Shown: positions 29,531-39,837, counted from the first letter of the stretch. The stretch is DNA of 64,000 bases from Alteromonas indica (GCA_003056425.1 PYVY01000007.1:124001-188000); one strand, 5' to 3'. Program-made: numbers and translations. Notes: a model not told the origin generated them from the letters alone.

Positions 29531-31111
29531 GTGTTAACTAAAGAAATTTTGCAAGCGCTTAAAGGCTATGCTGAATCCATGCAAAAAGAAGTAACGTTCG
29601 TGCTACAAACTGGCGAACACAGCAAGCGTGACGAGCTCGTGACGTTTCTGTCTGACATTGCTGGTGTGAGCGATAACATTAAGTTTGAAGAACGTGACAC
29701 TGCAGGTGTTTTGCGTAGCTCACTAAGCTTTTTATTAGAAGCCGATAGTGAAGATACCGGTATACGTTTTTCTGGTATCCCTGGTGGTCACGAGTTTAAC
29801 TCATTAGTCCTTGCTTTGTTGCATGCCTCAGGCACAGCATTGAAGGTTGATGATAGTCTGAAATCTATCATCAAAGGTGTCAAAGAAGACCTTAACTTTG
29901 AAGTATTTATCAGCCTAAGCTGTCATAACTGTCCGGAAGTTGTCCAGGCATTGAACCAGTTTGCGCTAATCAACCCGCACATTAAAACTGAAATGATTGA
30001 TGGTGGTTTGTATCCGAACCTGATTGCTGAGCGGGAAATACAGGGCGTGCCTTCGGTTTACCTGAATGGCGAATTATTCGCAAATGGTAAAGTAGAAGCC
30101 GGTACTATCATCGAAAAATTGATTGAACGCGACCCCGCGTTAAAAGATGCTAACAAAGGTCAGTCGATGCCCTTGCAAGATGTCACCGTTATTGGTGGTG
30201 GCCCGGCTGGTGTTAGCTCTGCAATTTACAGTGCGCGTAAAGGCTTGAAAGTAACCCTGGTAGCCGACCGCTTTGGTGGCCAGGTTAAAGATACCATGGG
30301 GATTGAAAACCTGATTTCGGTATCCAAAACCACTGGTCCTGAGCTGGTTAATAACCTGCTCGAGCATATGAACGATTACGATATTACGCTTAAAGAACAT
30401 GTTCGGGTGGATAATATCGAAAAGGGTAATATTAAAACGATTACCTTGTCATCAGGCGAGCAAATTACCTCACGATCAGTGATTGTAGCTACGGGTGCAC
30501 GTTGGAGAGAACTAGGCGTACCAGGCGAGCGTGAAAATGTGGGTAATGGTGTGGCATATTGTCCGCATTGTGATGGTCCGTTCTTTAAAGGTAAAGACGT
30601 CGCGGTAATCGGCGGCGGTAATTCAGGTATTGAAGCCGCGCTGGACTTGGCCGGTATTGTTAAGTCGGTAACAGTATTTGAGTTTATGCCTGAACTAAAG
30701 GCCGATCAAGTATTGGTTAAACAGGCTGAAAAACGTGACAACGTTACTATTATTCGCAATGCCGCGACCCGTCAGATTGTAGCGGAAAACGGCAAGGTTA
30801 GTGCAATTGAGTATCAGGATCGGGCCACTAACGAAGTTCACACTCTGCCTTTGGCAGGGGTCTTTGTACAAATTGGTCTGGTGCCCAACAGCCAGTTCCT
30901 GGATGGGGTGATTGAGCTAACTAAGCACGGTGAAGTCAATATCGATGAGAAGTGTAATACTTCTGAGCCTGGTATTTATGCTGCGGGTGATGTGACTACC
31001 GTACCTTACAAGCAAATTGTGGTATCCATGGGCGAGGGTGCGAAAGCCTCTTTAGCAGCATTCGAATATTTGCTAACCCATGAAACTGAGCAAGAGGCGG
31101 CAACCGCCTAG
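29531..31111 (+). CDS. ahpF: Alkyl hydroperoxide reductase subunit F
   Basis: AhpF is the FAD-dependent NADH:disulfide reductase that re-reduces AhpC. I place the start at GTG 29531, after an AAGAGG site, giving 526 residues that begin [18 protein letters not shown]; an upstream ATG frame would add residues encoded by the stem-loop. The N-terminal double thioredoxin-fold domain has the redox centre CHNC at 131-134. The thioredoxin-reductase-like part has FAD motif [10 protein letters not shown], active-site CPHC at 344-347, NADH motif [12 protein letters not shown] and the C-terminal [16 protein letters not shown]. All catalytic residues are present. Confidence 0.97.
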   Translation: MLTKEILQALKGYAESMQKEVTFVLQTGEHSKRDELVTFLSDIAGVSDNIKFEERDTAGVLRSSLSFLLEADSEDTGIRFSGIPGGHEFNSLVLALLHASGTALKVDDSLKSIIKGVKEDLNFEVFISLSCHNCPEVVQALNQFALINPHIKTEMIDGGLYPNLIAEREIQGVPSVYLNGELFANGKVEAGTIIEKLIERDPALKDANKGQSMPLQDVTVIGGGPAGVSSAIYSARKGLKVTLVADRFGGQVKDTMGIENLISVSKTTGPELVNNLLEHMNDYDITLKEHVRVDNIEKGNIKTITLSSGEQITSRSVIVATGARWRELGVPGERENVGNGVAYCPHCDGPFFKGKDVAVIGGGNSGIEAALDLAGIVKSVTVFEFMPELKADQVLVKQAEKRDNVTIIRNAATRQIVAENGKVSAIEYQDRATNEVHTLPLAGVFVQIGLVPNSQFLDGVIELTKHGEVNIDEKCNTSEPGIYAAGDVTTVPYKQIVVSMGEGAKASLAAFEYLLTHETEQEAATA

Positions 31112-31180
31112 CCGGTTTAGCGATGCAGTTGTTATCCTACGCGGCTAGCAGCTCCCTATTACATTGCGTATACTGACGAA

Positions 31181-31208
31181 AAGCTGGCCCTCGTGGCCAG
31201 CTTTTTTT
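31181..31208 (+). terminator. ahpF intrinsic terminator
   Basis: AAGCTGGCC pairs with GGCCAGCTT around a short loop, followed by a run of T residues. Confidence 0.9.
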
Positions 31209-31320
31209 ATGGCAAAAGAAAAAACGTAAACGGGACTAAAAAGTTCGCTATTTTTATTTGCATGGGCGGCTTTTATTGTGCATAAACGCCAAATAGTTTT
31301 TGTTTAATAGCGATTAATTC

Positions 31321-32427
31321 ATGTTGCAAGATAAACCCCATAGTTTGAAACATAGCATACCGCACTGGACACTATGCTGGTTGCTACTGGCTGGCATATT
31401 TAGTAGTCCACTGTATGCCACCGTTATTACACCTGACCATGAGGGTTTTAGCTACACCGGGCGTATCGATAGGCACGATGCAACCGCACCAGTGCTTAGC
31501 TGGCCAGGCAGCCAGGTCCAGTTTTCGGCCCATACCCGCAAACTATCAATTGAACTGGATGATAGCCGGGGGGAAAACTATTACGCGATAATCGTCGATG
31601 ACAACACCGCCACGCCTTTTGTGTTTCAAGCACATCAGGGCCGCCACCAGTACAGCTTGCCCATGGTGCTGGAAGATACAGAGCATCACTTCGTATTATA
31701 TAAGCGGACAGAAGGAGAAGAGGGCGACACGCGCTTTCTTGGGATAGAGATTGACGGCTCCATGGGTAAAGCCGTCGCTAAGCCCAGCCGCAAAATTGAA
31801 ATATACGGTGATTCGGTAACCAGCGGTATGGGTAACGAAGCTGCATTTAACAGCCCGGACCATTTGAAAAGCGAGAAAAATCATTATCTGTCTTACGGGG
31901 CGATTGCCGCCAGGGCGTTGTCAGCGCAGTTGCATTCGATTTCGCGCAGTGGAATCGGCATCAAAGTAGGGTTTGTGCCTTTTACCATGACGCAGTACTA
32001 CGATCAGCTATCTGCGGTTGGAGATAACCAGACCACCTGGGATTTTACCGCATACCGCCCGGATGTGGTGGTGGTTAACCTATTACAAAATGATCATGCG
32101 TTACACCTGGATACCAGTCGCATAAGTCCTACCCCGACCAAAGCTGAATATGTTCAGGCATACAAGACATTTCTGAGCACATTGCGGGAGCGCTATCCAG
32201 CCACACCCATCATCTGTTCTTTAGGCAGTATGGATGCGGTGGCTCCGGGTAACGAATGGTTCGACGTGATAGAACAAGCGGTGCAGGCGCTAAGCCAGCA
32301 GGGTGACAAAGCGCTGTATACGCTCAAATTTGATTATCAGGGTTACGGTGCCCATCCCAGGCTTGCCCATCATGCCCACAACGCGCAACTGCTCGAAGAT
32401 AAGATTCGTCATATCATGGGGTGGTGA
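31321..32427 (+). CDS. SGNH esterase of carbohydrate esterase family 2 type
   Basis: A 368-residue secreted hydrolase. The N-terminus has a signal peptide (hydrophobic core about 19-33, ending near LYA). An N-terminal jelly-roll domain (about 40-150) begins FSYTGRIDRHD, as in CE2 esterases. The SGNH catalytic domain follows, with the nucleophile serine in IYGDSVTSGMG, the oxyanion-hole asparagine in VVNLLQNDH and the catalytic His in GYGAHPRLAHH. CE2 enzymes deacetylate plant or microbial polysaccharides. The predicted role is removal of acetyl groups from an environmental polysaccharide. It is monocistronic, with a 209-base upstream gap. Confidence 0.85.
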   Translation: MLQDKPHSLKHSIPHWTLCWLLLAGIFSSPLYATVITPDHEGFSYTGRIDRHDATAPVLSWPGSQVQFSAHTRKLSIELDDSRGENYYAIIVDDNTATPFVFQAHQGRHQYSLPMVLEDTEHHFVLYKRTEGEEGDTRFLGIEIDGSMGKAVAKPSRKIEIYGDSVTSGMGNEAAFNSPDHLKSEKNHYLSYGAIAARALSAQLHSISRSGIGIKVGFVPFTMTQYYDQLSAVGDNQTTWDFTAYRPDVVVVNLLQNDHALHLDTSRISPTPTKAEYVQAYKTFLSTLRERYPATPIICSLGSMDAVAPGNEWFDVIEQAVQALSQQGDKALYTLKFDYQGYGAHPRLAHHAHNAQLLEDKIRHIMGW

Positions 32428-32801
32428 GCTGTCTGCAAATCGACTCTGCGCCTGACCATGCAACATTGCCCGCCACGGTTTTAGGCTACCTGTAATATAC
32501 ATAAGGTTTATTACAAAACCGTTTATGTTTTTAAAAGTGCCGCTGCCTTAAGCTCAGCTAGCCCCGCACTTAACAACGCTCACTTCATTCCTTACTTAAT
32601 CAACCAATGCATCAAGAGCGGGTGGGCGGCCTTTGTGCTGCCGTGCCGGTTGCGCAGTTCCTGTCACTGTTGTGCAGTACCCCAGGATGTACACTTAGCC
32701 AAAGCTTCAACACGCATTATAGTCTGGTCCGCTAAACGTCATGTAGCCGGTTTTGCTACGTTACATAATTTATAAGATTGCTGTCTTTTACGGCTTATTG
32801 A
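32428..32801. other. Non-coding gap before the TetR operon
   Basis: No gene supported. It separates the esterase gene from the efflux operon promoter. Confidence 0.4.
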
Positions 32802-32830
32802 TTGACAATCAGCGCAAGATCCTTTAAAAA
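32802..32830 (+). promoter_or_regulatory. Promoter of the TetR-RND efflux operon
   Basis: A perfect -35 element TTGACA (32802-32807) and a -10 element TAAAAA (32825-32830) are separated by 17 bases. The operator-like inverted repeat overlaps the -10 box. Confidence 0.65.
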
Positions 32831-32845
32831 CCGACCAGTTGGTTT
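32828..32845 (+). promoter_or_regulatory. Candidate TetR operator
   Basis: The imperfect inverted repeat AAACCGACCAGTTGGTTT overlaps the -10 element and lies just before the repressor gene. This position fits autoregulation of the TetR-RND operon. The assignment is inferred from position and symmetry. Confidence 0.5.
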
Positions 32846-32860
32846 GTAACTGGATTTGCT

Positions 32861-33424
32861 ATGCCTCGTGACAAAGTATCCTCCCGTCAGAAAATTATAG
32901 AGTCAGCCATTGATATTGCCATCAATCAGGGCCCGCGCACGCTAACCCTGGATAATGTTGCCGAGAATTGCGGTATGAGCAAAGGCGGCGTAATGCATCA
33001 CTTTAAAAATAAGGAAGCATTACTTGAAGCGCTGATGGATAACCTGATGGAAACCGCCAAGGGGTATGAAAACAGCGTCTGCGAAGAGCATCAGAATGTA
33101 TTGCCCATTAATCGGATGCTACGTACCCGTGAACGGGTGCACGAGCAGGTAGATTTAGACTATGCCCGCATTCTGCTGGTAGCGGCAAACGAAAATCCAG
33201 CATTGTTAACTATATTTAAAAATCACCTGAGTGAATTTGTTGAAGAGCTGAAACAGGATCCTGGCCGTTATTTCGACAGTGTTGTGCTGTGGTTAGCGAT
33301 TGATGGGCTAAGCTTTCAAGAGCTGCTCGGGGTAAGCCCGTTTAGTGAAAACGAACGCCAAACTATACGTAATAAATTACTCAGCATGGCTGAGTCTTTA
33401 GGAGATAAAACCGGTGAAAACTAA
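32861..33424 (+). CDS. TetR/AcrR family transcriptional regulator
   Basis: A 187-residue repressor. The N-terminal helix-turn-helix shows IAINQGPRTLTLDNVAENCG and MSKGGVMHHFKNKEALLEAL, the standard TetR recognition helix. The C-terminal ligand-binding domain is variable. It lies first in an operon with an RND adaptor and permease and overlaps the adaptor start by 11 bases. It therefore very likely represses the pump and itself until a substrate or stress signal binds. Confidence 0.94.
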   Translation: MPRDKVSSRQKIIESAIDIAINQGPRTLTLDNVAENCGMSKGGVMHHFKNKEALLEALMDNLMETAKGYENSVCEEHQNVLPINRMLRTRERVHEQVDLDYARILLVAANENPALLTIFKNHLSEFVEELKQDPGRYFDSVVLWLAIDGLSFQELLGVSPFSENERQTIRNKLLSMAESLGDKTGEN

Positions 33425-34511
33425 TCTTTTACGCGTTGTCATTGTGCTGGTAACCAGCATTGTGTTTTTGCTGGGTTGTTCGGGTCAGGAAGCTGAAGTA
33501 ACCGCCAAACCCGCTCCTTTAGTTCAGTTACATGAAGTGGGTAAAGACACTCAACCGGTTATTCGCCGCTTTGTTGCCAGAGTGGACGCCCTGAGTACGG
33601 TAGATTTATCTTTTCAGGTTGCTGGCAGAATTAACCAGCTGGCAGATCGCCAGGGTGTGGTAATTCCGCAAGGCAAATTACTGGCCGCGCTTGACCCGCA
33701 AGATTTCGAGTTAGCCCTGCGTCAGGCACAATCCAGTTTACGTAAAGCCCAGTCAGATTTTGAGCGGGGTAAGCAACTCAAACAAGATAACTATATCAGT
33801 GCGTCAGATTTTGATTCGTTGAAAACCAGCTACGAAAATGCGGAAATCGCGGTAGAAAATGCTCAGTTAAATATGGAATATACTGAACTTCACGCCCCCT
33901 TTGATGCGCTCATCACCAATCGTCTGGTGGAAAAGTTTTCCTATGTGCAGCCCAATCAGCCAGTGTTACGGGTACAGAATATCAATTATCTTCGGGTACA
34001 TGTGAATATTCCTGAACAAATTATGCGCGCTGCGGTGGAAGATGCCCCGCACTATCAGGTGTATCTGGAAGACAAACAAGGTAACAGAATTCTGGATAAG
34101 TCGGGCCAGCCAGTTGAGCTAAGCTACCTGGAACATAAAACTGAAGTGAATAGCGCCACACAAACCTATCAGGTCACCTTTAAGTTGCCACGAATGGAAG
34201 GCGTGGAACTATTGCCTGGCATGGTGTTGACTGCCCGTATTGAAATTGACCGTCAACCTGAACGCGCCGGCTGGTGGGTGCCATTGAACGGTGTCGATAC
34301 TTCCGGCGAGCAGGAGTTCGCGGTTTGGTTATATGATCCGGCCAATCAAACGGTAAATTATCATCCGGTAGAACTGGGTATTATCCGCGATCAGAACGCC
34401 CAGGTGATCAAAGGCATAGAAGCAGGCCAGGTGATTGTCGCCGCAGGAATTCGTGAACTGCAAAATGGTATGAAAGTTCGCCCCTTTGACAGCGAGAAGC
34501 CGGTGCTATGA
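33414..34511 (+). CDS. RND efflux periplasmic adaptor lipoprotein
   Basis: A 365-residue membrane fusion protein. The start is GTG 33414, after the AGGAG site inside the end of the TetR gene. The signal peptide ends in the lipobox LLGC, so Cys22 should be lipidated and anchored in the inner membrane. The lipoyl/hairpin region is seen in ALDPQDFELALRQAQSSL, then a coiled-coil hairpin and a beta-barrel domain with ELHAPFDALITNR and VEFLPGMV-like segments. It bridges the RND permease to an outer-membrane factor. No outer-membrane factor gene is present in the operon, so a TolC-type channel encoded elsewhere is expected. The gene overlaps the permease by four bases. Confidence 0.93.
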   Translation: MKTNLLRVVIVLVTSIVFLLGCSGQEAEVTAKPAPLVQLHEVGKDTQPVIRRFVARVDALSTVDLSFQVAGRINQLADRQGVVIPQGKLLAALDPQDFELALRQAQSSLRKAQSDFERGKQLKQDNYISASDFDSLKTSYENAEIAVENAQLNMEYTELHAPFDALITNRLVEKFSYVQPNQPVLRVQNINYLRVHVNIPEQIMRAAVEDAPHYQVYLEDKQGNRILDKSGQPVELSYLEHKTEVNSATQTYQVTFKLPRMEGVELLPGMVLTARIEIDRQPERAGWWVPLNGVDTSGEQEFAVWLYDPANQTVNYHPVELGIIRDQNAQVIKGIEAGQVIVAAGIRELQNGMKVRPFDSEKPVL

Positions 34512-37500
34512 AAATTGCTACTTATTCAATCAAGAATCCGCTAACGGTATGGTTGTTAATGGTTATCTTCCTGGTCGGTGGGATAAACGCGATTATCCAG
34601 ATTGGCAAACTGGAAGATCCTGCATTTGCCATCAAACAGGCTATCGTAACAACCTATTATCCTGGCGCCACTGCCCGTGAAGTAGAGCAGGAAGTTACCG
34701 AACCAATTGAATCAACCATACAGCAGCTTTCCCAGCTTGGTGATATTACATCACGTTCATTGCCGGGCCAGTCACAGGTAACCGTTGAATTGCGCGATGA
34801 TTTTAGCGGCGAAAATCTGCCCCAGGCCTGGGATGAGCTACGTCGTAAAGTCGATGCTGCAGCTCGCTCGCTACCCCAGGGGGCGGGCACGCCGATTGTT
34901 AACGATGACTTTGGTGATGTGTATGGAATGTACTATGCCATTACCGCAGAGGGATTTTCCAATCGTCAGAAGCGTGAACTGGCTTCGCGCTTGCGCCGTG
35001 AAGTATTAACGGTGCCTGGGGTAACCCGGGCGCAATTAGGTGGCGTGCCGGAAGAAACTATATATGTAGAAGTAACCCAGGAAAAACTTGCCAGCCTGGG
35101 TATTTCCATGAGTCAGATTGCCAGCGTATTTCAAACCGAAAGCGCCATAGCCGATGCCGGTAGTGTGAGGGTAGAAGACCGGCGTATCCGCTTGGTGATT
35201 CCAGCTGGCGACGATTCTGCCGAGACCATTCGTAGCCTTAGCTTTGGTATGCCAGGCACCACCGAACAGCTAAATATTGGCGATATAGCCCAAGTTTACC
35301 GGTTAGAGTCTGAAACACCGACCCAATTAACCCGACATAACGGACAATCATCGTTCACCCTGGCCATTGCCGGGCGCAGCGACCTGAACATTGTTGATAT
35401 TGGCCATAAAGTGGAAGCGCATTTAGATACCTTGCGCGCAAAATTACCGTTGGGAGTAGCGATTCAGCCCATATATGAACAGCATAAGGTTGTCGATGAA
35501 GCAATCAGCGACTTTTTAATCAATCTGGCGGCCTCGGTTGGCATAGTGGTAGCGGTATTGCTGCTGGTAATGGGCTGGCGGGTAGGGGTGGTGGTCGGCG
35601 GCACCTTGTTGCTGACTGTGTTAGGCACTGTGTTATTTATGTGGGTATTCTCCATTCAAATGGAGCGTATATCATTAGGCGCTCTGATTATCGCCATGGG
35701 TATGCTGGTCGATAACGCTATCGTGATTGCTGAATCTATGTTGTTGAATATGCAAAAAGGTAAAGGCTCGGTAGATGCCGCTGAAGAAGCCGCCCAGCAA
35801 ACGCAGTTCCCGTTACTGGCCGCTACCGTTATCGGTATTCTGGCTTTCGCGGGCATTGGCTTATCGCAAGATACGACCGGCGATTTCATGTTCTCCCTGT
35901 TCGCCGTTATTTTAATATCCTTACTGCTGAGCTGGGTGCTGGCCGTAACGGTTACGCCTCTGCTAGGCCATTATCTATTTAAAACTGAGCATAATGATGC
36001 CGATGACGATATTTATCAGGGCCGTGGCTTTCGGCTTTATCGCGGTCTGTTAGGTTTGGCCCTACGCCATCGACGCATTACCCTGGTCATTCTACTGGTA
36101 ACGACGGTGGTCTCAGTAATTGGCTTCGGACAGGTTAAACAATCGTTTTTTCCGCCTTCTAACACCCCTATATTCTATGTGAATTACTATCTGCCGCAAG
36201 GCAGTGATATCCGTGCAACGGAAGCGGATATGGTAGAGATAGAACAAAAAATTCTGGCGCGTAAAGAAGTGGCTGATGTTACCAGTGTCATCGGTATGGG
36301 CGGCAGCCGGTTCATGTTGACTTATGCCCCAGAACTACCCAACCCTTCATACGGCCAGTTCATTGTGCGTACGCATAGCCGCGAGGCGATTCCCGCGGTC
36401 ATTGACTATATTCAAAACGATATCAGTAAAGCGCATCCGCAGGCGCAGATTTACAGCAAACGGATATTCTTTGGTCCTGCGGAAGGGGCGAAGGTAGAAG
36501 CCCGCTTTATGGGCAATGACCCTGATGTTTTGCGTGAACTAGGCGCCCAGGCGATCAAAATTATGAGTGAATCGACTTTGGTTACCGATATACGCCAAAA
36601 CTGGCGGCAACGTGAAATGATCGTGCGCCCGGTGATTGATGATGAAAAAGCACGGATTGCCGGGTTATCGCGCACCCAAATTGGCGATGCTTTAGAATTT
36701 GCCAGTGTCGGCAATCAGGTAGGCGTGTACCGCGAAGATGACCGGCAGATTCCGGTGGTTATCAGGCCTCCGGCTGAAGAGCGCCGGAGTATGTCGTGGT
36801 TAGAAGACCGGTTAATTTACAGTGAAGCTGAACAAAGCTTTATACCGGTAACCCAGGTGGTAAAAGATTTTGAGCTACATTCAGAAAACGGCATTATTCA
36901 TCGGCGTAACCGGGTGCGCACATTAACGGTACAAGCCGAACCGGTTGGCGATAACACGGCAGCAACTGCCCGCGCCAATGTGGTAAAGGCAATAGAGGCG
37001 ATTAAACTGCCTGCTGGCTATACGTTAGAATGGGGCGGCGAATTTGAAAGCTCCAGAGACGCGCAGGCTAGCTTGGGTACTAAATTGCCGATAAGCTTTT
37101 TATCGATGATTCTCATTACCATACTATTATTTAACGCATTACGGCAGGCGGCCCTTATCTGGATAATTGTGCCTATGTGTGTTTGCGGGGTAACCGCAGG
37201 CCTGATTATCACCGGTTTACCCTTTAGCTTTACTGCGTTGCTAGGTCTACTTAGTTTGTCTGGTATGCTTATTAAAAACGCTATTGTACTGGTAGATGAG
37301 GCTGATTTACGCAGACGTAGCGCAGACAATCTACAGGACGCTATTTTTGGCGCCAGTATTAGCCGGGTGCGGCCCGTTATACTCGCTGTACTGACCACCG
37401 TGCTGGGCATGCTTCCGCTGTTATGGGATGCGTTTTTTGCCAGTATGGCAGTGACTATTATGGGCGGGCTGACGTTTGCCACATTACTGACACTGGTGGC

Positions 37501-37558
37501 GGTACCGGTCCTCTACTCATTGTTTTTCAGTGAAAAAGACATGCATCAGGGGGTCTGA
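34508..37558 (+). CDS. RND family efflux permease
   Basis: A 1016-residue inner-membrane transporter of the resistance-nodulation-division superfamily, driven by protons. It has a first membrane helix (about 13-31), a large periplasmic porter loop, membrane helices near 335-480, a second periplasmic loop and a final helical bundle near 855-1005. The transmembrane proton-relay region reads GMLVDNAIVIAES, with one aspartate where AcrB has two in succession. It resembles HAE-1 and related drug or toxicant pumps, but the substrate cannot be inferred. It is coupled to the adaptor gene through an ATGA overlap. A strong terminator follows. Confidence 0.95.
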   Translation: MKIATYSIKNPLTVWLLMVIFLVGGINAIIQIGKLEDPAFAIKQAIVTTYYPGATAREVEQEVTEPIESTIQQLSQLGDITSRSLPGQSQVTVELRDDFSGENLPQAWDELRRKVDAAARSLPQGAGTPIVNDDFGDVYGMYYAITAEGFSNRQKRELASRLRREVLTVPGVTRAQLGGVPEETIYVEVTQEKLASLGISMSQIASVFQTESAIADAGSVRVEDRRIRLVIPAGDDSAETIRSLSFGMPGTTEQLNIGDIAQVYRLESETPTQLTRHNGQSSFTLAIAGRSDLNIVDIGHKVEAHLDTLRAKLPLGVAIQPIYEQHKVVDEAISDFLINLAASVGIVVAVLLLVMGWRVGVVVGGTLLLTVLGTVLFMWVFSIQMERISLGALIIAMGMLVDNAIVIAESMLLNMQKGKGSVDAAEEAAQQTQFPLLAATVIGILAFAGIGLSQDTTGDFMFSLFAVILISLLLSWVLAVTVTPLLGHYLFKTEHNDADDDIYQGRGFRLYRGLLGLALRHRRITLVILLVTTVVSVIGFGQVKQSFFPPSNTPIFYVNYYLPQGSDIRATEADMVEIEQKILARKEVADVTSVIGMGGSRFMLTYAPELPNPSYGQFIVRTHSREAIPAVIDYIQNDISKAHPQAQIYSKRIFFGPAEGAKVEARFMGNDPDVLRELGAQAIKIMSESTLVTDIRQNWRQREMIVRPVIDDEKARIAGLSRTQIGDALEFASVGNQVGVYREDDRQIPVVIRPPAEERRSMSWLEDRLIYSEAEQSFIPVTQVVKDFELHSENGIIHRRNRVRTLTVQAEPVGDNTAATARANVVKAIEAIKLPAGYTLEWGGEFESSRDAQASLGTKLPISFLSMILITILLFNALRQAALIWIIVPMCVCGVTAGLIITGLPFSFTALLGLLSLSGMLIKNAIVLVDEADLRRRSADNLQDAIFGASISRVRPVILAVLTTVLGMLPLLWDAFFASMAVTIMGGLTFATLLTLVAVPVLYSLFFSEKDMHQGV

Positions 37559-37571
37559 CAATCCACTGTTT

Positions 37572-37602
37572 AAAAAGGCCGGCGATTGCCGGCCTTTTTT
37601 TA
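37572..37602 (+). terminator. Terminator of the RND efflux operon
   Basis: A 12-bp perfect stem (AAAAAGGCCGGC pairing with GCCGGCCTTTTT) with a GATT loop and a T-run. Confidence 0.92.
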
Positions 37603-37727
37603 TGTTAACGGTCTCATATATCTACGGGAATCGGTTTGTTCGTATTTTAATCAAGTGCTACCATTTTGATCTCAATAGGGTTAATGTGGCATTGTGAACG
37701 AAACAGGTCTAACTATAGGGAATGACA

Positions 37728-38510
37728 ATGAAAAAAGTTTTAACCGTCCTGCTTATTCTGGTGATTATCATCGTGGGTGGGGTATGGTATATGTTAAGTG
37801 GCGCTGGCGACTTCATACGCAGCCAAATTGAAAAGCAAGGTAGCCGCTATTTGGAAACCGAGGTCACGGTTGATGCGGTTGATATGGCGTACAGCGAAGG
37901 TCGGTTAGCCATTTCCGGCACAAAAATTCACAATCCGCAGAATTTTTCAGAAGATACTGCTTTTAGCCTGGGCACCATTTCACTGGATTTGGGCGGGGCC
38001 ACGTCCGAGCCATACGTCATTCAGAATGTTAATGTGGATGCCCCCGATATCCTGTATGAAATGAATGCCGCTGGGGAAAGTAATCTGTTAGTGCTCAAAG
38101 ATAACATCCAATCTAACTTGCCCTCTGACTCGGGAAAGCAGCCTGGTACCGAGTCTGATGAGCCTATGCCGCGGGTTATTGTAGAAAATGTAACGGTTAG
38201 TAATGCCCGTCTTCGGTTAAACTTTGAGGCGGTAGATACCACTGGAATCGCCATTGAGCAAAAAGCCTATGAAGTGACACTGCCAACGTTTAATGCTGGC
38301 GCAGTAGGTAAACCAGATGGCTTACCCGCTGATCAGGTGGGGGCGGCAATTATGAATGCCATGCTGGACAACATCATTGCTCAGGCTAAAGAAGAAGCCC
38401 GCAGTAAGTTAAAAGAAAAAGCGCGGGAAAAAGTAGAACAAGAAAAAGATAAGCTTATGAACAAAGCCAAAGATAAATTAAAGGGCTTGTTCGACAAAGA
38501 AAACGGCTAG
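37728..38510 (+). CDS. AsmA/DUF748-like membrane-anchored protein
   Basis: A 260-residue protein. I prefer ATG 37728 because AGGGAA ends five bases before it; ATG 37722 would sit on the site itself. One membrane helix (about 3-25) anchors a periplasmic beta-rich domain (about 30-190) with repeats of the type VDAVDMAYSEGRLAISGTKI and VNVDAPDILYEM. These resemble the N-terminal repeats of AsmA-like and DUF748 proteins, which act in envelope lipid transport. The last 55 residues are a very charged Lys/Glu helix. Role unknown; it is monocistronic, with its own terminator. Confidence 0.7.
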   Translation: MKKVLTVLLILVIIIVGGVWYMLSGAGDFIRSQIEKQGSRYLETEVTVDAVDMAYSEGRLAISGTKIHNPQNFSEDTAFSLGTISLDLGGATSEPYVIQNVNVDAPDILYEMNAAGESNLLVLKDNIQSNLPSDSGKQPGTESDEPMPRVIVENVTVSNARLRLNFEAVDTTGIAIEQKAYEVTLPTFNAGAVGKPDGLPADQVGAAIMNAMLDNIIAQAKEEARSKLKEKAREKVEQEKDKLMNKAKDKLKGLFDKENG

Positions 38511-38536
38511 TGTCTGTTCTAATTTAATCCATTATC

Positions 38537-38569
38537 AAAAAGCGTATTAGTTATCTAATGCGCTTTTTT
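38537..38569 (+). terminator. Intrinsic terminator after the AsmA-like gene
   Basis: A stem pairs AAAAGCGTATTAG with CTAATGCGCTTTT (one G/T mismatch), followed by T residues. Confidence 0.88.
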
Positions 38570-38669
38570 GTTGTTTCACATTTAATTAACAATTACAGTC
38601 TTATCTTACTTGGCGTTTATTCCGAACGCGATAGAGTAACCTTTGTGCAGGAACACTAAGAGAGACGGT

Positions 38670-39398
38670 ATGACCCTGATTAAACGTAAACTTGTGCAAC
38701 TATGTGGTACGCGCAACTATCAAAAATTCATTGTGTTGTCGCGTTCCCGAACCGGCTCCAATTTGTTGATATCACTGCTTAACTCGCACCCGAATATACA
38801 GGTAAGCGGTGAAGTATTTGTAAGGTTAGATGGCCAGGACTATCAAACGATATTGGCACGTCAATTTGCCCGCCAGCCGTGGAATATTGCCGCGCGAGGC
38901 TTCAAGCTTTTTTATTATCATCCGGTAGATAATCCGCAATGCGGGTTGTGGGAAACCTTGCAGCAGATGCCGCAGCTGAAAGTGATTCATTTAACCCGCA
39001 AAAACACGCTACAGATTATGGTTTCCCGTAAAATTGCGGTGTTGAGTAATGAGTGGGAAGCCAACCATCAAATGCCCGCGGCAAGCAACAAAACGCTTAC
39101 CCTGACATTTACCGCCGAGGAACTTATTAAAGGGTTTGAACGAACCGAACGCTGGCAGGCAGCGGGGGATGAATGGTTCGCTAACCATGACGTATTGCAG
39201 GTCGACTATGATGCGCTGGTTAATGAGCAGCAGCACACTTTCACCGCCATGAGCGAATTCTTAGGCGTTGCCCCCACCATCCCCAACACCTCTTTAACAA
39301 AACAAAATGCCCGCCCGCTATCTGAGGTAATCGAAAATTATGCACAGCTGCAGCAGGAGTTCGCTGCCACCCGATGGGCCAGCTTTTTCACCGGCTAG
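38670..39398 (+). CDS. Sulfotransferase family protein
   Basis: A 242-residue cytosolic sulfotransferase. I prefer ATG 38670, behind an AGAGAGA-type site, over an upstream TTG. The 5'-phosphosulfate-binding loop is seen in FIVLSRSRTGSNLLISLLNS (about residues 21-40), and the 3'-phosphate-binding region in VIHLTRKNTLQIMVSRKIA. Such enzymes transfer sulfate from PAPS to a carbohydrate, lipid or small molecule; similar proteins in bacteria act on Nod factors or glycolipids. The acceptor is unknown. It lacks a TPR domain, unlike the second sulfotransferase near the right end. Confidence 0.85.
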   Translation: MTLIKRKLVQLCGTRNYQKFIVLSRSRTGSNLLISLLNSHPNIQVSGEVFVRLDGQDYQTILARQFARQPWNIAARGFKLFYYHPVDNPQCGLWETLQQMPQLKVIHLTRKNTLQIMVSRKIAVLSNEWEANHQMPAASNKTLTLTFTAEELIKGFERTERWQAAGDEWFANHDVLQVDYDALVNEQQHTFTAMSEFLGVAPTIPNTSLTKQNARPLSEVIENYAQLQQEFAATRWASFFTG

Positions 39399-39615
39399 CG
39401 GCCCGCGCCATCGTGCGTGAAGCAAATGGCTACACGCCAGATGCTATCTTTATGCTGGGGTCTGTGTACTGTGCGGCAGCGGCTAATCAGGTAATTGAAA
39501 ATAAGCCATTTTCCTGAAATATTTCGCCTTGCGGTAAACCAAAAACGAAGATTGGACGAAGTAATTAGGGTCATGTGGGTTATGTTGACCCCGCTATAAC
39601 CGAACAGGAGCCATC

Positions 39616-39831
39616 ATGGAAAATGATAACGAACCACAAGGTGAAAAAGGTATCGCTGGGATGAAAGGGTTGGAATCGGCCATCGCCAATGGGGAGACGG
39701 ACCGGGTTAAACAGTATCTAACTTCACAGATGCTGGATGAGCTACAAAAAAGTTATCTTATTGATTTAGCCAACACAGCTAATAATACCCATATTGCCAA
39801 ACTTATCGAAGATACACCCACTCGGCCATAA
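39616..39831 (+). CDS. Small ankyrin-like protein, function unknown
   Basis: A 71-residue protein with an AGGAG site eight bases before ATG 39616, so it is probably expressed. The segment LESAIANGETDRVKQYL looks like one half of an ankyrin repeat, and the rest is helical. No enzyme or partner is suggested. It is bounded downstream by a hairpin shared with the convergent GlcG-like gene. Confidence 0.6.
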   Translation: MENDNEPQGEKGIAGMKGLESAIANGETDRVKQYLTSQMLDELQKSYLIDLANTANNTHIAKLIEDTPTRP

Positions 39832-39837
39832 ACGAAC

